From assembly GCA_027382625.1 (NCBI GenBank), contig JAJKFJ010020673.1, positions 124,001 through 188,000 of the forward strand: a stretch of DNA of 64,000 nucleotides, written 5' to 3'. Position 1 is the first letter of the stretch. Each line of letters opens with the position of its first letter. Position numbers and translations under genes: made by a program. Positions 34,755 through 47,139 of the stretch are shown here, piece after piece. The notes under the pieces were generated by a model that did not search any database, had not been told where the DNA came from, and was given only the letters and a program-made list of their open reading frames with translations. The DNA is from Tetmemena sp. SeJ-2015. Its lineage: Eukaryota > Ciliophora > Spirotrichea > Sporadotrichida > Oxytrichidae.

Positions 34755-37280
34755 AATTTAACTGTGCTAGATTTGAGTGGGAATAGGATATTTTCAGTAG
34801 AGAATGTTGACATCCTAAGTGAACTTCCAAACCTAGCAGAAGTTTATTTCAACGACAACCCCATCTGCGTTCACAAACAGTAACGCTAACTTTTCTTATA
34901 ACTTTATTATATTATAAGAATCAATAATTATTTGCCAAAGTTAAATATATGCTAATTTAGAATAGTCTGAAAGATTTGGTGAAGGGAGCAGTGCCCTTTA
35001 TTGAAGTGGTAAACAGGGAAGAAATAGTAGAAGCAGGTTTTAAATTCAAAGAAGAAATTTTCAAGTTGAAGCAAGAAATGATGAGTCAAACTCCTGCTGG
35101 CTAAGTTGGCACAGTCACCGGAGATAGAATAATTTAGGAGGCAGAGAGTGACCCAAACATCATCCTCTCTAACATTCATTATATAAGTCATTCTAAGAGA
35201 CGATTCTGACTCTGACAAGGAAGAAAGTAAAAATCCTGGAGCCACAGACGCAAAGTAACTCAGCTATGGAGCAAGCAACCTTAATCAGATTTTCCAAAAG
35301 ATGCAGAAGAGTTAGGCAAGGACTGATAAAGCCATAAATGACTTTGAGAAAAACTTCGGTCTGCGGTTATAGAAATTGAATGACGATTTGCAGGACATAG
35401 ATGACCCATAGATTGATGCAGAATAGTTTGAAAAATTCATAAGTGGGCAGTTCACTGAACTTAAGAAAAATTTCAGAGGGGTAGTGGACAATATCAGAAC
35501 TAAAGACTACTCTTCATTTGTAAAGATTAATCAGGCCAAGGCTCAAGCTAACTAGAGTAGTGGAGCCTACATAAAGATGGAGCAAGAATTGTCTAAGCTC
35601 AAAGAGCAGATAAATAAGTGAAGCTTAAATTCTAGTTTAGTTTTTAGATGGAGAAGGCAGAGCAAGCAAAACAACTGTTTAATAACTTCTTCAGTGATGT
35701 AAAGTAGATGAGAAATCAAACAGAGCAGCAAATCACTAAAACTTCTAATCAAAGGCAATATTCCCCAACAAAAGGTAGGGCAGCCTTGAAGATCAACTCT
35801 TAAGTAAAAGGACTAGTACTATGATGAGAATTAAATTTAATCTCTCTTTATAAATGAGGAGGATTTGGATCTAGAGGACATAGACGACATAGATTCCCTC
35901 TATAAGACTTCTATGAGACTTAACAGCCGAAGAGAAAACTAAAGGAATCAATAAAAACTTGATAATTAGCAAGAGGCTGATGCAAGAAATTCAAGAGACT
36001 AAGGTGAAGATGATTATTATCTTAAATTATAATATACTGACAACTCAAAACAAGATTTGGAAAAGAAAACTAGAGATGCGATAGCTGCTACAGCTTCAGC
36101 ACATGTTCCTAAAATAGGATCTAAAACTAGCTCGAAGTGGAAAATGCCTGGTCTATTAGCTGGCTCAGCCCAAGCAACACAGTAAACAGTTAAAGCAATG
36201 ATCAAAACACAAAAGAGAACAATAGAGCCAATTTACCAAAGTCTTTACTCAAAGATCAAGGGGTTGGAGGCGTCAGTCAAAATTAAAGCGCCCTTGGAAT
36301 GACAAGTGGAGTGGGCGAAATAGATGCTCTCAGAAAATCATCTACATAACTTTAAAATGCTCTAAGAAGGAGTTCTTAGCAAAGAGAAGCTAGAGACTTA
36401 TGAGAGTTTTAAATTCAGCATGCAATAAATCTTCATCCCAATAAGTTAACAACACCAATAATATCTCTACAACAAGCATTGGATTTAATGAATTTCTCAC
36501 TAGTAGAAGAAAATTCTTGGGATGAATAAACCTCATTAGCTTTCTCATTAGAATGACATCATAAAGTAGATGCTTAACAAAGAGAGGGGAGAAAATTCAG
36601 TGATGACTAATACTTTCAGTTAGCGAAGTGGGAGCACCTTCGGTGCATATCCTTCTTAAACTGCGAAACCCAAGGATAAAGATGACACTTTATCTCATAC
36701 CTTACACTCTCAGACCTCAGTAAACTTTCCTCTCAAGAAAAGATAAACTCCTTTCATAATTTATACTATGAAACTCCGGGGTCAGTGAAAAAGACAAAGG
36801 TAACGCAAGAGCCTCGTAGTTAATTTAGTGACCTATTCAAGTTTAGCATGCCTGAAGGTTCTAGCAAGCCCGAATAGAAGAAACCTCCAATCAATAAATA
36901 ATCTCTAAATTAAAAAGAAGGTGGAGAAGGAATCAAAAATTCAAATCTTATTCAAGACGAGATAGATGTGGCAGCTGGAGTGAGTTTTGATTATCAAAAA
37001 GAGAAGCTAATTAGCGATAAGAAACTCCTCAAATTAGGTTTTATCGGAATAGAAAGTTCTTTCTTGATAAAACTGTTTGATGACTTTGACTTTGAAGCAG
37101 GCAGCATTATTTGAATCAGTCCCCTAGTAAAAATAAATCTGTAATGCCTAAGAACCTATTTAATGCAGATTTCAAGCAAGATTATTTCAACTCATCAAAA
37201 ACGAAACCTAAAATTAAAAATATATAGTTACAAGAAACGCTGCTGTTAGGAAAGAATGATGAAACTTAATTGTTTACTAA
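34755..37280 (+). CDS. LRR protein, 3' part (last LRR plus long tail)
   Basis: At pointer AATTTAACTG (34755-34764) the frame opens with TVLDLSGNRIFSVENVDIL and LPNLAEVYFNDNPI, a terminal leucine-rich repeat and cap. An insert at about 34880-34960 follows, then a long acidic and helical tail: LKDLVKGAVPFIEVVNREEI; a Ser/Asp-rich piece; QDIDDPQIDAEQFEKFISGQ; VPKIGSKTSSKWKMPGLLAG; and a Lys/Pro-rich part near 36800. IES-like breaks lie near 35208, 35620-35650, 35815-35850, 36300-36370 and 37110-37140. The end is uncertain: one frame stays open to about 37630. LRRs plus a long tail suggest a binding or scaffold role. The first repeats are at 46119-47053. Confidence 0.65.
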
Positions 37281-37346
37281 AATGTATTTAACATATATTC
37301 TACTAGATATATAAGAAGTTTGTTTCTTGGTAGGGGAACTTTAATT

Positions 37347-37556
37347 TTACTTTATAATTGAGTTGTTATTGACTGCCATTTCAACTGCTTTGAGATCTAT
37401 GATATCTAAATTATTATTTTTCAGATAAGGATATGAATTGATTCCTTGCTGTTTTGCTGCTGTAAAAGAAAGAACTTTTGGATGCATCTTTCTCTTATTT
37501 GAGAAAAGAATACTTAAAGAATAAGATCTGATTTTTAGCCAGAGCCTCCTCCACAA
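37347..37556 (-). CDS. Doubtful small ORF
   Basis: Sixty-nine codons without TAA/TAG use (MWRRLWLKIRSYS start). A plus-strand frame is also open here, so coding is uncertain. Nothing recognisable. Confidence 0.2.
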   Translation of the reverse strand: MWRRLWLKIRSYSLSILFSNKRKMHPKVLSFTAAKQQGINSYPYLKNNNLDIIDLKAVEMAVNNNSIIK

Positions 37557-37559
37557 TAT

Positions 37560-38540
37560 ATTACCACTTCATATACAGTTAAGTGAGAAAATTGAGGGCC
37601 AAATCCAAAATTATATTTTTTTCACAGAGTTATGAAGATTGATTACCTCCCTTAATGATAAAGTCTCTAGCTTCTATAAGCAAAATAATTTAATCATGAT
37701 TGAGAAACAACAATAATTTAAATTAAAAGTTAGATCAGAAAAATATATAATGAGATGGCAAGGAAGAGATATTTATAGTTGTTGATATATTTAATTCGAA
37801 CTATATCTGGAATGAATTATAAATAACTGTGAGCTATTTTTAAAATCATTTGTAAAATCATGGCCGAGAAAATGGTCCTTTATTTGCTAAAAAATATATC
37901 TCTCCATAAGTTATCAGCATCTTAATTTAGTGAATTTCTTGATGAATAATCTTAGATATTTGAAGTAGTTAGATTTTAAAAGTTGAGTTTAATGATTCAG
38001 ATTAAAGTAGAATTATTTTATTTTAGTAGATTCCCTTCCTACATCATTCATGCAATTATTCGGAAAATAATATTTGCTTTTAATTCTTAAATATTAAAGT
38101 AGTTTATTTTAAAACTTAAAAACACTTATTTGTAGACAAACTGATATATTTAATCAAGAGAGTCGATGCATTTAAAAAAAAGAAACCCATTCATAAATGA
38201 TGAATTTCTTACAATGCTAAAATCTTTACAATATTAGTTTTATATCAATGAAAAATGAATGATGCAGGTAATTTGTGCTCGGATATTTACAATTAAGTTT
38301 TAATTACTCTCTTTGTGTATCAGTAAAGGGGAAGCAAAATGCTTAGAGAATAATTTGAAAGGAAGAGAGACTAAACTGGTTTACTAAACTTAACTAAAAA
38401 TAGATCCCTTAGCCTGGCTTGTGTAAAGTTATATTTGGATCAATAATTGCTCATTTCCATCTATTTTAAGACTCATTTTTACTTAAATTAAAATTAGCTC
38501 AAAGCATCCTCAGAAAAATATGAAAAACTTCTTTTAACAA
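37560..38540. other. AT-rich stretch without a supported gene
   Basis: About 1 kb of very AT-rich DNA with homopolymer runs. No conserved product was seen. Probably intergenic or germline-limited. Confidence 0.4.
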
Positions 38541-38548
38541 AATTTATC

Positions 38549-38758
38549 TTGGTGTCCTTTGATATTCATCTTTTTCAAAGAAAAACTCTGCAAAAATGTA
38601 GTAATGGAATAAAGAGAAAACTAGATGAGAGTAATTTCTCTCTTTATATCTCAAGAAATCTATTCTCTAAAGATTTATTCGGGGAATTGACAAAGAAGAT
38701 TTATGGAATGCATGATGAATTCTTTTTCTATACTTCTCAATTTTGGTATGAAAACTAA
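38549..38758 (+). CDS. Possible small ORF or isolated MDS
   Basis: A 69-codon plus-strand frame (MVSFDIHLFQRKTLQKC ... TSQFWYEN) has no in-frame TAA/TAG before its end at TAA, so under this code it would read on. Composition is plausible but nothing is recognised. Confidence 0.2.
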   Translation: MVSFDIHLFQRKTLQKCSNGIKRKLDESNFSLYISRNLFSKDLFGELTKKIYGMHDEFFFYTSQFWYEN

Positions 38759-38794
38759 CTCCATTGTGAATTTGATTAAGGATATAAATTGAAT

Positions 38795-41700
38795 TCAATA
38801 TATAAACATCTCCTAAGGAAGACACAACTTAGTGTCGAGCAAGAATCCATAATCCGGAATGCTTTCCAATATAGCCTGTACCTTCTTATTTTTATGCTTC
38901 GATTGCGAGGGTATGGAAGGTACGCCACTCTAACTGCTGTTAAGACTTTCAGCTTTATCTCGTCCAATTTAGTTATTCTATTCACTTGAGTGTGGTGCAT
39001 TAGGGTTGTAGAGATTCATGTTCAGTCCAAACTTGGCAAAGGTGTCTTTAACAAAGTCTTAATTGTTCTAAGAACTCGCGACTGTCGTTTGGCTTCTGCT
39101 GAATCCTCCTAGTAGCTCATCATCCATCAAAAGGCTATCTCCAACTCCATTTTATCTGTTAGCTTCTCCTTCGTCCTTAATTTCTTCTTGCTCTTCTTCC
39201 TCCTCGGAGTAATACTCATCCTCTTATCTGTTATTGGTATTTTCTCCACTCTTATCTATAAAAAAGTACTCCAAATAAATATATCCTCCCTTCTTTCTTG
39301 TTCCTCATCGTCTACATCATCAAATCGGTTATCTAAAATTATTATAGACCATTCAAAGAATTTATAAGATCTATATTTTCATCAATGAAGTCAATCGCCT
39401 TCTTTGCACTTCTCACTGTTTGAACCTCAACTGCACTCGCCTCTGAATTTTTACTTTGAGCTTATTGGTTACTACTTATTCCCGAGCGAGCATCTGCTAC
39501 ATTAGACTTATTATCAGTCTGATTATTCTGAGCATGTTGACTATTACTTTGATTGATCTAATTCTCAACCACCTCTTTTGCATTCTGTTTGTTTTTGCTA
39601 ACAGGAAGCTAAATCTTGTATTTCTTGACTATCTCCTCTCTGAAAATTAATCTTAAATAAAAGTTATAATTTAAATGTTAGTTCCGCTATCCCAAGCTAA
39701 TTTGGAACCTTCTTTCACTGCTTCTTTAACCTGGCTCTCTAGAATTTTGCTGGGATCAACATTGGTTTTTTATGCTCCAAACTCAATCTTTTGATCATCT
39801 GGAAGCACATCAAACTTTAGTGAGAATAGAGCATCATTATGAATCTTTTTGGGGGCTCCTTTTTATTTCACTATCACCTAGAAGCAAGGAGTAGGGTCTG
39901 TTAAAGAATTTATGCTCTCATATTCAGTTTTGATTAAAAAAGTAAGTTAATCAATGTTTGATACCTCTGTAAGGATCGAACTATGAAGAAGAGTTGAATT
40001 GACTCATTACATTAGAAGATTGCGAGGCCAGCTTTTTCTTCTCTAATTTTTTGGCTGCAATTGGATCGTATGGGTCTTTCAGAAAAATTAGCTAATGGGA
40101 TTTACCAGCTGCGTCTTTAAAAACTGAAAGGCTCTGGGTTTATAATTTCCTCAAATTTATACTCTTAGTTTCACTTCTCGTTTCATCTAATTTTGATTGT
40201 AGAGAAAATACATTATAAATTTAGAACTCATTTCAAATGCTTAGTTATTACCTTTTGGAATTTCTTCTCTGTACTTCAGTCAACTGAGTGCCTTTCAAGT
40301 ATTGGTTTTGCAAAAATTTAATAAAAATTTGCTATTCTTAAATGACCATTTTGAATATACCTTATTGCAAATGGTGCTTCAATTACTAGCTAGAATTGTA
40401 GACATCAAATAGTGTATTTATCTTGTTAGGATCTTTAGTTTTTAGGTCTTCAGATACCTAAATTTACTACTGCTGCTAAATAAAGCCTTGCTCTTTCAAA
40501 ACCTCAACAGTCTTAATATAAAAGAATGATATAACAATCTTTGTAGTGTTCGTGGCTGAGGAATCTTCAAAATCGTCGAAGCCTTCATCTTCATCATTTA
40601 AATGTTCTTCTAATTGCACTTTTCTGTTAGTTTTAGGTTTGAGTAACTGGAGGAGGCTTCATCATATTCTTCGAAGTCATCCTCATCAATTTGTAAGGTC
40701 TCTGCTGCTTGCTCAAGTGATGTGACTTTTGGCTAGGTTGTATCTGGCGACACCTCTGCCTCCTCAAACTCATCAAAGCCATCTAAATCCTCTTCTTAAC
40801 TTGCAATTTACACTTGATTGCTTGTATCATTTTCAACTTTTTCCTCCTTGAAAGAGGTGGAGGCCCAATTACCTCCATTAGCCCAGCTCGGTTGATCATC
40901 ATTTCCTTCCTCTGCGCCTTATACTTTCGTTTCTGCTTCTTCAAATTCATCGAACCCATCTTCTTCCTCTTATTCATATAATAATAAGCATTTGCATTGC
41001 TAGCAACAGCCTCGCTTTACATCTCTCCAAATCCTTATGCCCATGAAGCTCCGTTGTTCGACTAGTTATCGCTATCATCCTCTTTAAAACAGATTGTTAA
41101 AATCAAATTATAAAATGGAAAATGGTTGCAAATAATCTATTTATTAAGTTAGAAAATTTATATAAATAAATCTTATCAAGCCTCTTTGTTCTCTTCGTGT
41201 TGCCAGACTGCATTGAACCCTAAATCGGTCCCCTAATGATTTTCTTAAGAGGGAATTTCTTATGCTTAATTATTTTAGTTTCAGCTTCTTCAAAGTCTTC
41301 AAATCCATCCTCATCCTCCTGCACCTCATTTGCATTTACAGGAGTCTATTTTTATACTGGATTTTCAACGGTCAAGTTAGAGCCAGGCTATAAAATAAAT
41401 AGATCTATTGACTCTATGACTCTTCTTCATCATCTATCTCTACCTCCTCTTCATCATAGTATTCTTCATATTCACTTTGCAAAGTTTCAGTTTTACCATC
41501 TGCTCTAGCAGAAGCTCTGTGGCTGGATTTTTTCTTCTGGCTAACAGTAGATTTTCTACTGCTTTATTGGGCTAAAACTGGTCTCAGTGCATCAATTGGA
41601 GGGACGGTGGCTGTTAATAAAGCCTTAAGTCATTTTTTATTTGGATTTATTTAAGTCTCTCGTCCAATCCTAATCCACGTTTATCATCTCAGAGTGAATA

Positions 41701-44155
41701 TAAATTATCTGAACACAAAGAATATCAATTAGAATTAAGATTCAAATTGACAATAATATGATTTATAGTTAAAGAAATTTTATAATCTATTAGGTTTAAT
41801 TTTAATTGATGAGTGAGGAATAGATGTCGGTTCATGCTCCTCTCTTTAGATATCATTAGAATTAGGTTGGGATGGAGCATCCATCTGTGCCCATTATAGT
41901 TTATTGCTTTCTTAATTGTCTTAATTTGGCTGTTCGAGTTACTGAGTAAATCCACTGGCCCAATCTGTTCCAAACCCATCGTCATCTTCATCTTCTTCAT
42001 TTTATATCTAAGCTGCCTCATAAAATTCAAAATAAGGATTGCTTTTGTTAACTTAGGGAGCTTCTTCTTCATTCCTTGGAGCATTATTTTCAATTTAAAT
42101 ATCGGTTTCTCTAAGATTTTGACTTTAATCCTCATTCAGAATTTCTTTTTCTGGTTAGCTCATCTCATCACATTGTATTTATAATTCCTCTTGCTCTTAA
42201 TTCTCTTAAATTATCTCCTCAGGTTAGGATAGGTTGACTGTTTACTTCTCTTCAACAAATTGTTTAGAACTAATTCTAAAAATAGCTTTAAATAAAAAAT
42301 CAGTTTCTTATTCAGATAAATCGAAATATTTTTATTTAAAGAATTGTATCTTTTTTCCTTAAGCATTACCTAAATTTCATAAGAATAATTAACTAATAAC
42401 TTTTTAGTTAGCCTTTAATTGTGAAATAAAATCTATAAATTATTTTAAAGATAAATAATTGTTCATTCGATTTAATTTATTAACTTGAATGATTTAGATC
42501 TAGATCTTCCTGAATTACAGGCTAAAGAACTTATTCTTGTGTGGCTATAATCTCATCATCAATTTATTGATTAGTTAATGTTGGCTAGATGTGCTTATCC
42601 TATATTTGAGAAGACACTTCACTTTCATAAAAGGCTTCAATTTGCTTAAAATCTTCTTATTCATCCTCATTTATGTTATCATCTTGGAACTCTTAATTTA
42701 ACATTTAAGACTGTTGCTGTTTACTCTAGTCATAGTCTTAATTCTATTCACTCATTGCTAAATCCTCAGACTAGACTGCCTTCGCTTTTTCACTATCATT
42801 TTAATCTTTCTCATCCTCCTCCTATTGATTTTGCAATTCTTAGCCTATCTCTTCAGTAATTTATTCTATCAAACTAGCAGAGAAACCATTTTCAGCCAAT
42901 ATTTATTCTACTGCTTCTTCTTATTGATACACTTCGACACCGTCAACTTAGTTTTCTTCTTCTTCAGAACTTCTAGAATGAGAATCTCTTTGATTATTCT
43001 AATCATCAATACTTTATGTAGTATTTTCAGTTTGCTAAATTTCTATATCAACAACTTGTTGATTATTGCTTGCAATTTCATGTGGATGAGTATCAGGTTA
43101 TGCAATTGCTGCTTCTTCATTTTAAGAAGTCAAATCATTCTCATCTTATATACTCTTAATATCGTTTTATAGAACAGAAGCAGATGTGTTCTCTCGTAGT
43201 AAACTGATTTGGCTATCTTATTATAGCTACTCAATCTATTGAGAAATTTCAGCTTCATTTATAATTTAAGTAGGCAACTCATTCTCTGTTTTTTATTCTT
43301 CATTCTGTTAATCTTCAATTGCAGGGTTTAACACTTCTTGGTTCTATAAACTGGCATCTGTTTAATTTTCTGTTTGCTGTTCTATTACAAATTAAGATGC
43401 CCAATCAGGCTAATCCTAATTTTAATCTTCTTCTTCTTAATCTTATTCTTGATTCTCAAATTTCCAGAGCGTTTGTGAATTTTCTTATTCTTCGATGGAG
43501 AAAGGTTAATTTTGCTGTGAACTTTAATTTTGATGTTACCCTAATTATTCCTACTCAGCTCCAATCATTTCACTAACTTTTGCTGCATTTTCATGATCTG
43601 CTAAATTCTCAGTGATATCTTAAAGAGTGTTAGGCGTACTGGGATTAGCACAGCATTTTAAATATCTTTTTCCTCTAATGAATTTGCCTCCTCCTCTGAT
43701 TATAAATTTGTATCTTTGATGGTCTCTGTATTTTAAACTTCTGTAAATGCTGATTACACCCATGAGCTATCAGTTTATTAAACATGGTCCCAGTCTGCGC
43801 TTTCAGACTCATTAGACTCATTTTTATTTCCAAATGGATCATAAGCAGCCCAACTGTCCTCAGCAAGAGCTGACTTCATTTCCTCATTCACTCCTGTTTG
43901 CTTACTTGAATTTTCGATTTACTAGGGAGTATCAGGCAAGACATTAGGATTAGAACTAAGCTCTCCATTAAACCCAAAGCTAGGTTTTAAATCATTATCA
44001 TTTTTAGTTTCATTTTGAGTCTCTGCTTCATTCTAAGTCTAATTAGCCCAAGATGCATCAGCCCATCCTCCTTCATTGAATTCATCAAAGCCATCATCAC
44101 CTTCACTTTTCTGAGATTTTTTATCCTCCTCTGTTTGTCCGAAACTAGTCCACAT
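38795..44155 (-). CDS. Long acidic DF/W-motif protein, synergin/aftiphilin-like
   Basis: Met at 44153-44155 (MWTSFGQTEEDKKSQK), TGA at 38795-38797. For about 3 kb the protein repeats short acidic clusters around Phe and Trp: DDGFDEFNEGGWADASW, SALAEDSWAAYDPF, GFDGFDEFEEAEVSP, DEDDFEEYDE, EGFDDFED. Such motifs bind AP appendages and clathrin adaptors. The C-terminal part contains INTLFDVYNS, DPYDPIAAKKLEKKKL and VQAILESIPDYGFLLDTKL, the last resembling the conserved end segment of aftiphilin/gamma-synergin. A role in clathrin/AP-1 trafficking is inference. Many IESs break the frame. Much of the middle is Gln-rich through TAA/TAG codons. It lies inside the scrambled LRR locus. Confidence 0.5.
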
Positions 44156-44244
44156 TTGATTTTTTAATCTATAAATAATTCATTCACTATAATTATTTCA
44201 AATTCATGCTCCATATATAGCTGCTTTCATAATAAATAATCAGC

Positions 44245-45873
44245 TCAAAATTTGCTAAAATTTTTGTTTCCTTGAATATGACCCTCCTCAATTTCAAAAG
44301 CATTTGAAGTTGGCTATATAAGTCGCTATGAATCATATCCGATGTTGTTGTTATTTCGATTTAATTAGGCTACTTCTGTTACATTTAGTTTTCTTGAGTC
44401 TTAAATATCATGGCTTGGATCTTAAGAGCTTCTAAAAAGAGCTTCAAAACTCAGTTTATCTTTGACAACGTTATCGTTTTATTAAGATTGTGAATTAAGC
44501 TAGGCTTTAAGTTTTGCATTTAACTCCTTCTCAAAACTAATCTTAGAAATAGAAAAAAAATATATATTATAGATTCTTGTGATACATGCCGAGAATTATA
44601 GCAACCAGGGATATTATACTGATCTGTCCTCCTAGTTTGGAGAGAGCTCCAAAGTATGAAGATGGCCGCACATAAATTGTCTCTGTGGGCTAATTTTAAA
44701 AGAATTTGTTAAAGCTAAAAATAAATATTAAGTTATTTCCAGTCAGTTAATTATAGTTATAAGTAGGATCTCGAGCAGTGAAATTTAGAAAGCAAATTTA
44801 TAAATCTTTTAAGAAAGTGGTTATCTAGACGTAAACTAGATCATTACAAGACTAATCTATACATTCATTCATTCAGAGATACTATGCACGTGATAAGATG
44901 GATACATATTTGATACTTTATATGAATTAAAATCTTAAATTAAAGCTAAATGCCATCTACAGTGTATTTCCAAAAGCACATTACGATAAATAGGCTGTGA
45001 AATAAGTCCTCTACTTTTCGAATTTATCGTCAAGTTACCAGAGGGAGTCAGTAGTTTTTAAAATTAAGGTTCCTATATTGATGACATGCTAGTTCTTGAA
45101 TCTCATGGGTAGCGTTACAAAATCTGTCATCTGTATTTTATTGCCATTGAAGAAGTAACTATCAGATTGAAAGAAAGTGTAGAAATTTTCAGTGTTAAAT
45201 GCCGGATCAAAAGTAGTTAAGACATATTTTATGGACTTAAATTAGATCATCTTAAGTTACAAAGCTGAGTATTCCTGAATATCTCTGGAGAGATTAAAAC
45301 CGTATATGATTCAAATAATGTAGCTTATCATTGACTGCAGGTATTTATACCAGGATATCCTACTTCTTATCTATATATCATACATAAGCAGTACGATATC
45401 CAGATAAAACCGTAACAAAAGACTTATCAGTCATATTACACTTTCATTAGAGATACAAATTAGTGATGGATAGAAATTATCACATGAAAGGCCGGAACTT
45501 CCTGCACTGTAATCTAGTTGCATGATTATAAGATAATTTGATCATACAGAATTATTTATGATGTAGATTTGTACTCGTAAATTTTAAAACAGGTCTCTAA
45601 AGGTAATGTTGTATTGGCTGATATCTTTGAACTCATACTCTCTAGTGGTAGTACTTTCTTTCCTTTCTTTCACATCAGAGATTTAAAAATAGATTAAAGA
45701 AGCAGCTATGACAATTAGATACACAAGAGAAATTAGAGTAATGACGCCTCCTCCACTGAGGCTATTTCTCTCTTTCTCTTATAATATAATCCAGTTTCAT
45801 GCTGCCCTATTGATAGTTCCCTGAAAAAGGAAGCTACGCCTTCTTTTACAGCTTATCCTCTGATTTTACCCAT
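44245..45873 (-). CDS. Two-span membrane protein with large loop
   Basis: Met at 45871-45873 (MGKIRGQAVKEGVASFFRE), TGA at 44245-44247. A first hydrophobic segment reads GVITLISLVYLIVIAASLIY after a basic N-terminus. A region of about 300 residues follows (includes YVLTTFDPAFNTENFYTFF and MTDFVTLPMRFKNQHVINIG), then a second span SKLGGQISIISLVAIILGMY. A Ser/Gln/Asn-rich cytoplasmic-type tail of about 90 residues ends the protein. A TGA near 45390 and AT-rich gaps near 44870-44950, 44700-44790 and 44550 fit IESs. The layout is common in ciliate surface or organellar membrane proteins; no family was recognised. Confidence 0.5.
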
Positions 45874-46118
45874 TTTGAAATTAATTTTAAAGGTATCTTC
45901 GATATTAATCATAATTAAGCATATTTTGAATAGGAATTATGAAATTATTGAATTTTTAATATTAGAAATGTCCTAATTCAAGTCGTAAAACACACCACTG
46001 TTTCAATCTACTGGTTCAAATTTCAACAAAACTTAATCCTCACTATACCCATTAACTTCAAAGAAAGAAGACACAGTAAACGGAGAAGAAAAGCAGCAGT
46101 TATAAATTAATTATATTT

Positions 46119-47053
46119 AATGCAATTCCTTGTCTAAAATTGTTATTATAATTGATGAAGCTTGGTTTTCAAATGTGCGAATGACGAGAGACTATCAGAA
46201 GCTACAAGAACTCTCGATTATTTCAGAGAATGTGGCTTTTATTGACGGAGGGAACGTTATCTTGAAGTAACTCACTAATCTGAGGAAGCTAGATCTCTCT
46301 TTCAACAAGCTAACCAAGATTATGAAAGCAAAAAATACAATATATATTTTGAAGATTGATAATTTGGACACTTTGAAAGAACTTAGAGAGCTAAATTTAA
46401 GCTACAATAAGATAGAATAGATTGATGGTTGAATAAGCTTCCAAACTTAAGAATACTAGTGCTCGACCACAACAAAATTTAACCTGATTCGTACTATTAA
46501 ATTAAGCAGTTGGAAAATCTGAGAAACTTGAGAAAGCTTGAAGCTTTGTAAGTAACTGGAAACTTACTTGAAGACTTATACATCTATCGGAGGCTAAACT
46601 GAACCTATGATAGAGCTAAAAGAAATATAAGCAGCAAGGAATAAGATCAAAGTACTTAGACAGCTACAACACTTCCCTAATGTAAGTTATAATTGACACA
46701 CATGCATGTGCTAATGATTTCTATAGATTGAAGAAATAAACCTGAGCGGGAATCCAATAACATCAATTCCTCAAGAAGCCTTTACAAATTGCACGAAGCT
46801 ATAAAATCTTCAAGTTGATGAAATTCAACTTAAATATCCTGATCAAGATTTGATGTTCTTGGCAAGTACTCCAGGGCTATATGTAGGTTTGAATTATAGT
46901 AACGAATTTAGAGATTTTCAATGAACAAAGTTTTCAAGGATATGCAAACCATAGAATCTTTTGTTGACTTGCCTGAACTTGAATACTTAAGTCTACAGAA
47001 TAATGGAGTCATTTCAATTCTTGGAATCGAAGAAAAGTTTCCAAATTTAACTG
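46119..47053 (+). CDS. LRR protein, 5' part (N-terminal repeats)
   Basis: Repeats are clear: LTNLRKLDLSFNKLTKI; LKELRELNLSYNKIEQIDG; LPNLRILVLDHNKIQPDS; FPNVSYN / IEEINLSGNPITSIPQEAF; LPELEYLSLQNNGVISILG; EEKFPNLT. Frame breaks at about 46325-46355, 46425, 46600, 46685-46730 and 46880-46925 are AT-rich and fit IESs. The reading ends in mid-repeat at pointer AATTTAACTG (47044-47053). The same 10 bp occurs at 34755-34764, where TVLDLSGNRIF continues the repeat in phase. The 5' part therefore lies about 10 kb downstream of the 3' part on the same strand. The start codon is probably near 46119 but its first junction is unresolved. Confidence 0.7.
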
Positions 47054-47139
47054 AAAATATTTACTAAGTACTAAGTAGGTATGAATATTTTGTAAATCAT
47101 AGAATTAAATTCAAAGATGAAATGAAAAGAATTCAAATA

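Noticed and set aside
37100..37640. Extension of the LRR gene by a long open plus-strand frame
   Set aside because: With one stop codon in AT-rich DNA, runs of this length are expected by chance; composition changes after about 37280 and no motif supports it.
43319..43576. Plus-strand ORFs in 41.2-43.6 kb
   Set aside because: Opposite strand of the acidic minus-strand protein; its composition explains the Leu/Asn-rich shadow frames.
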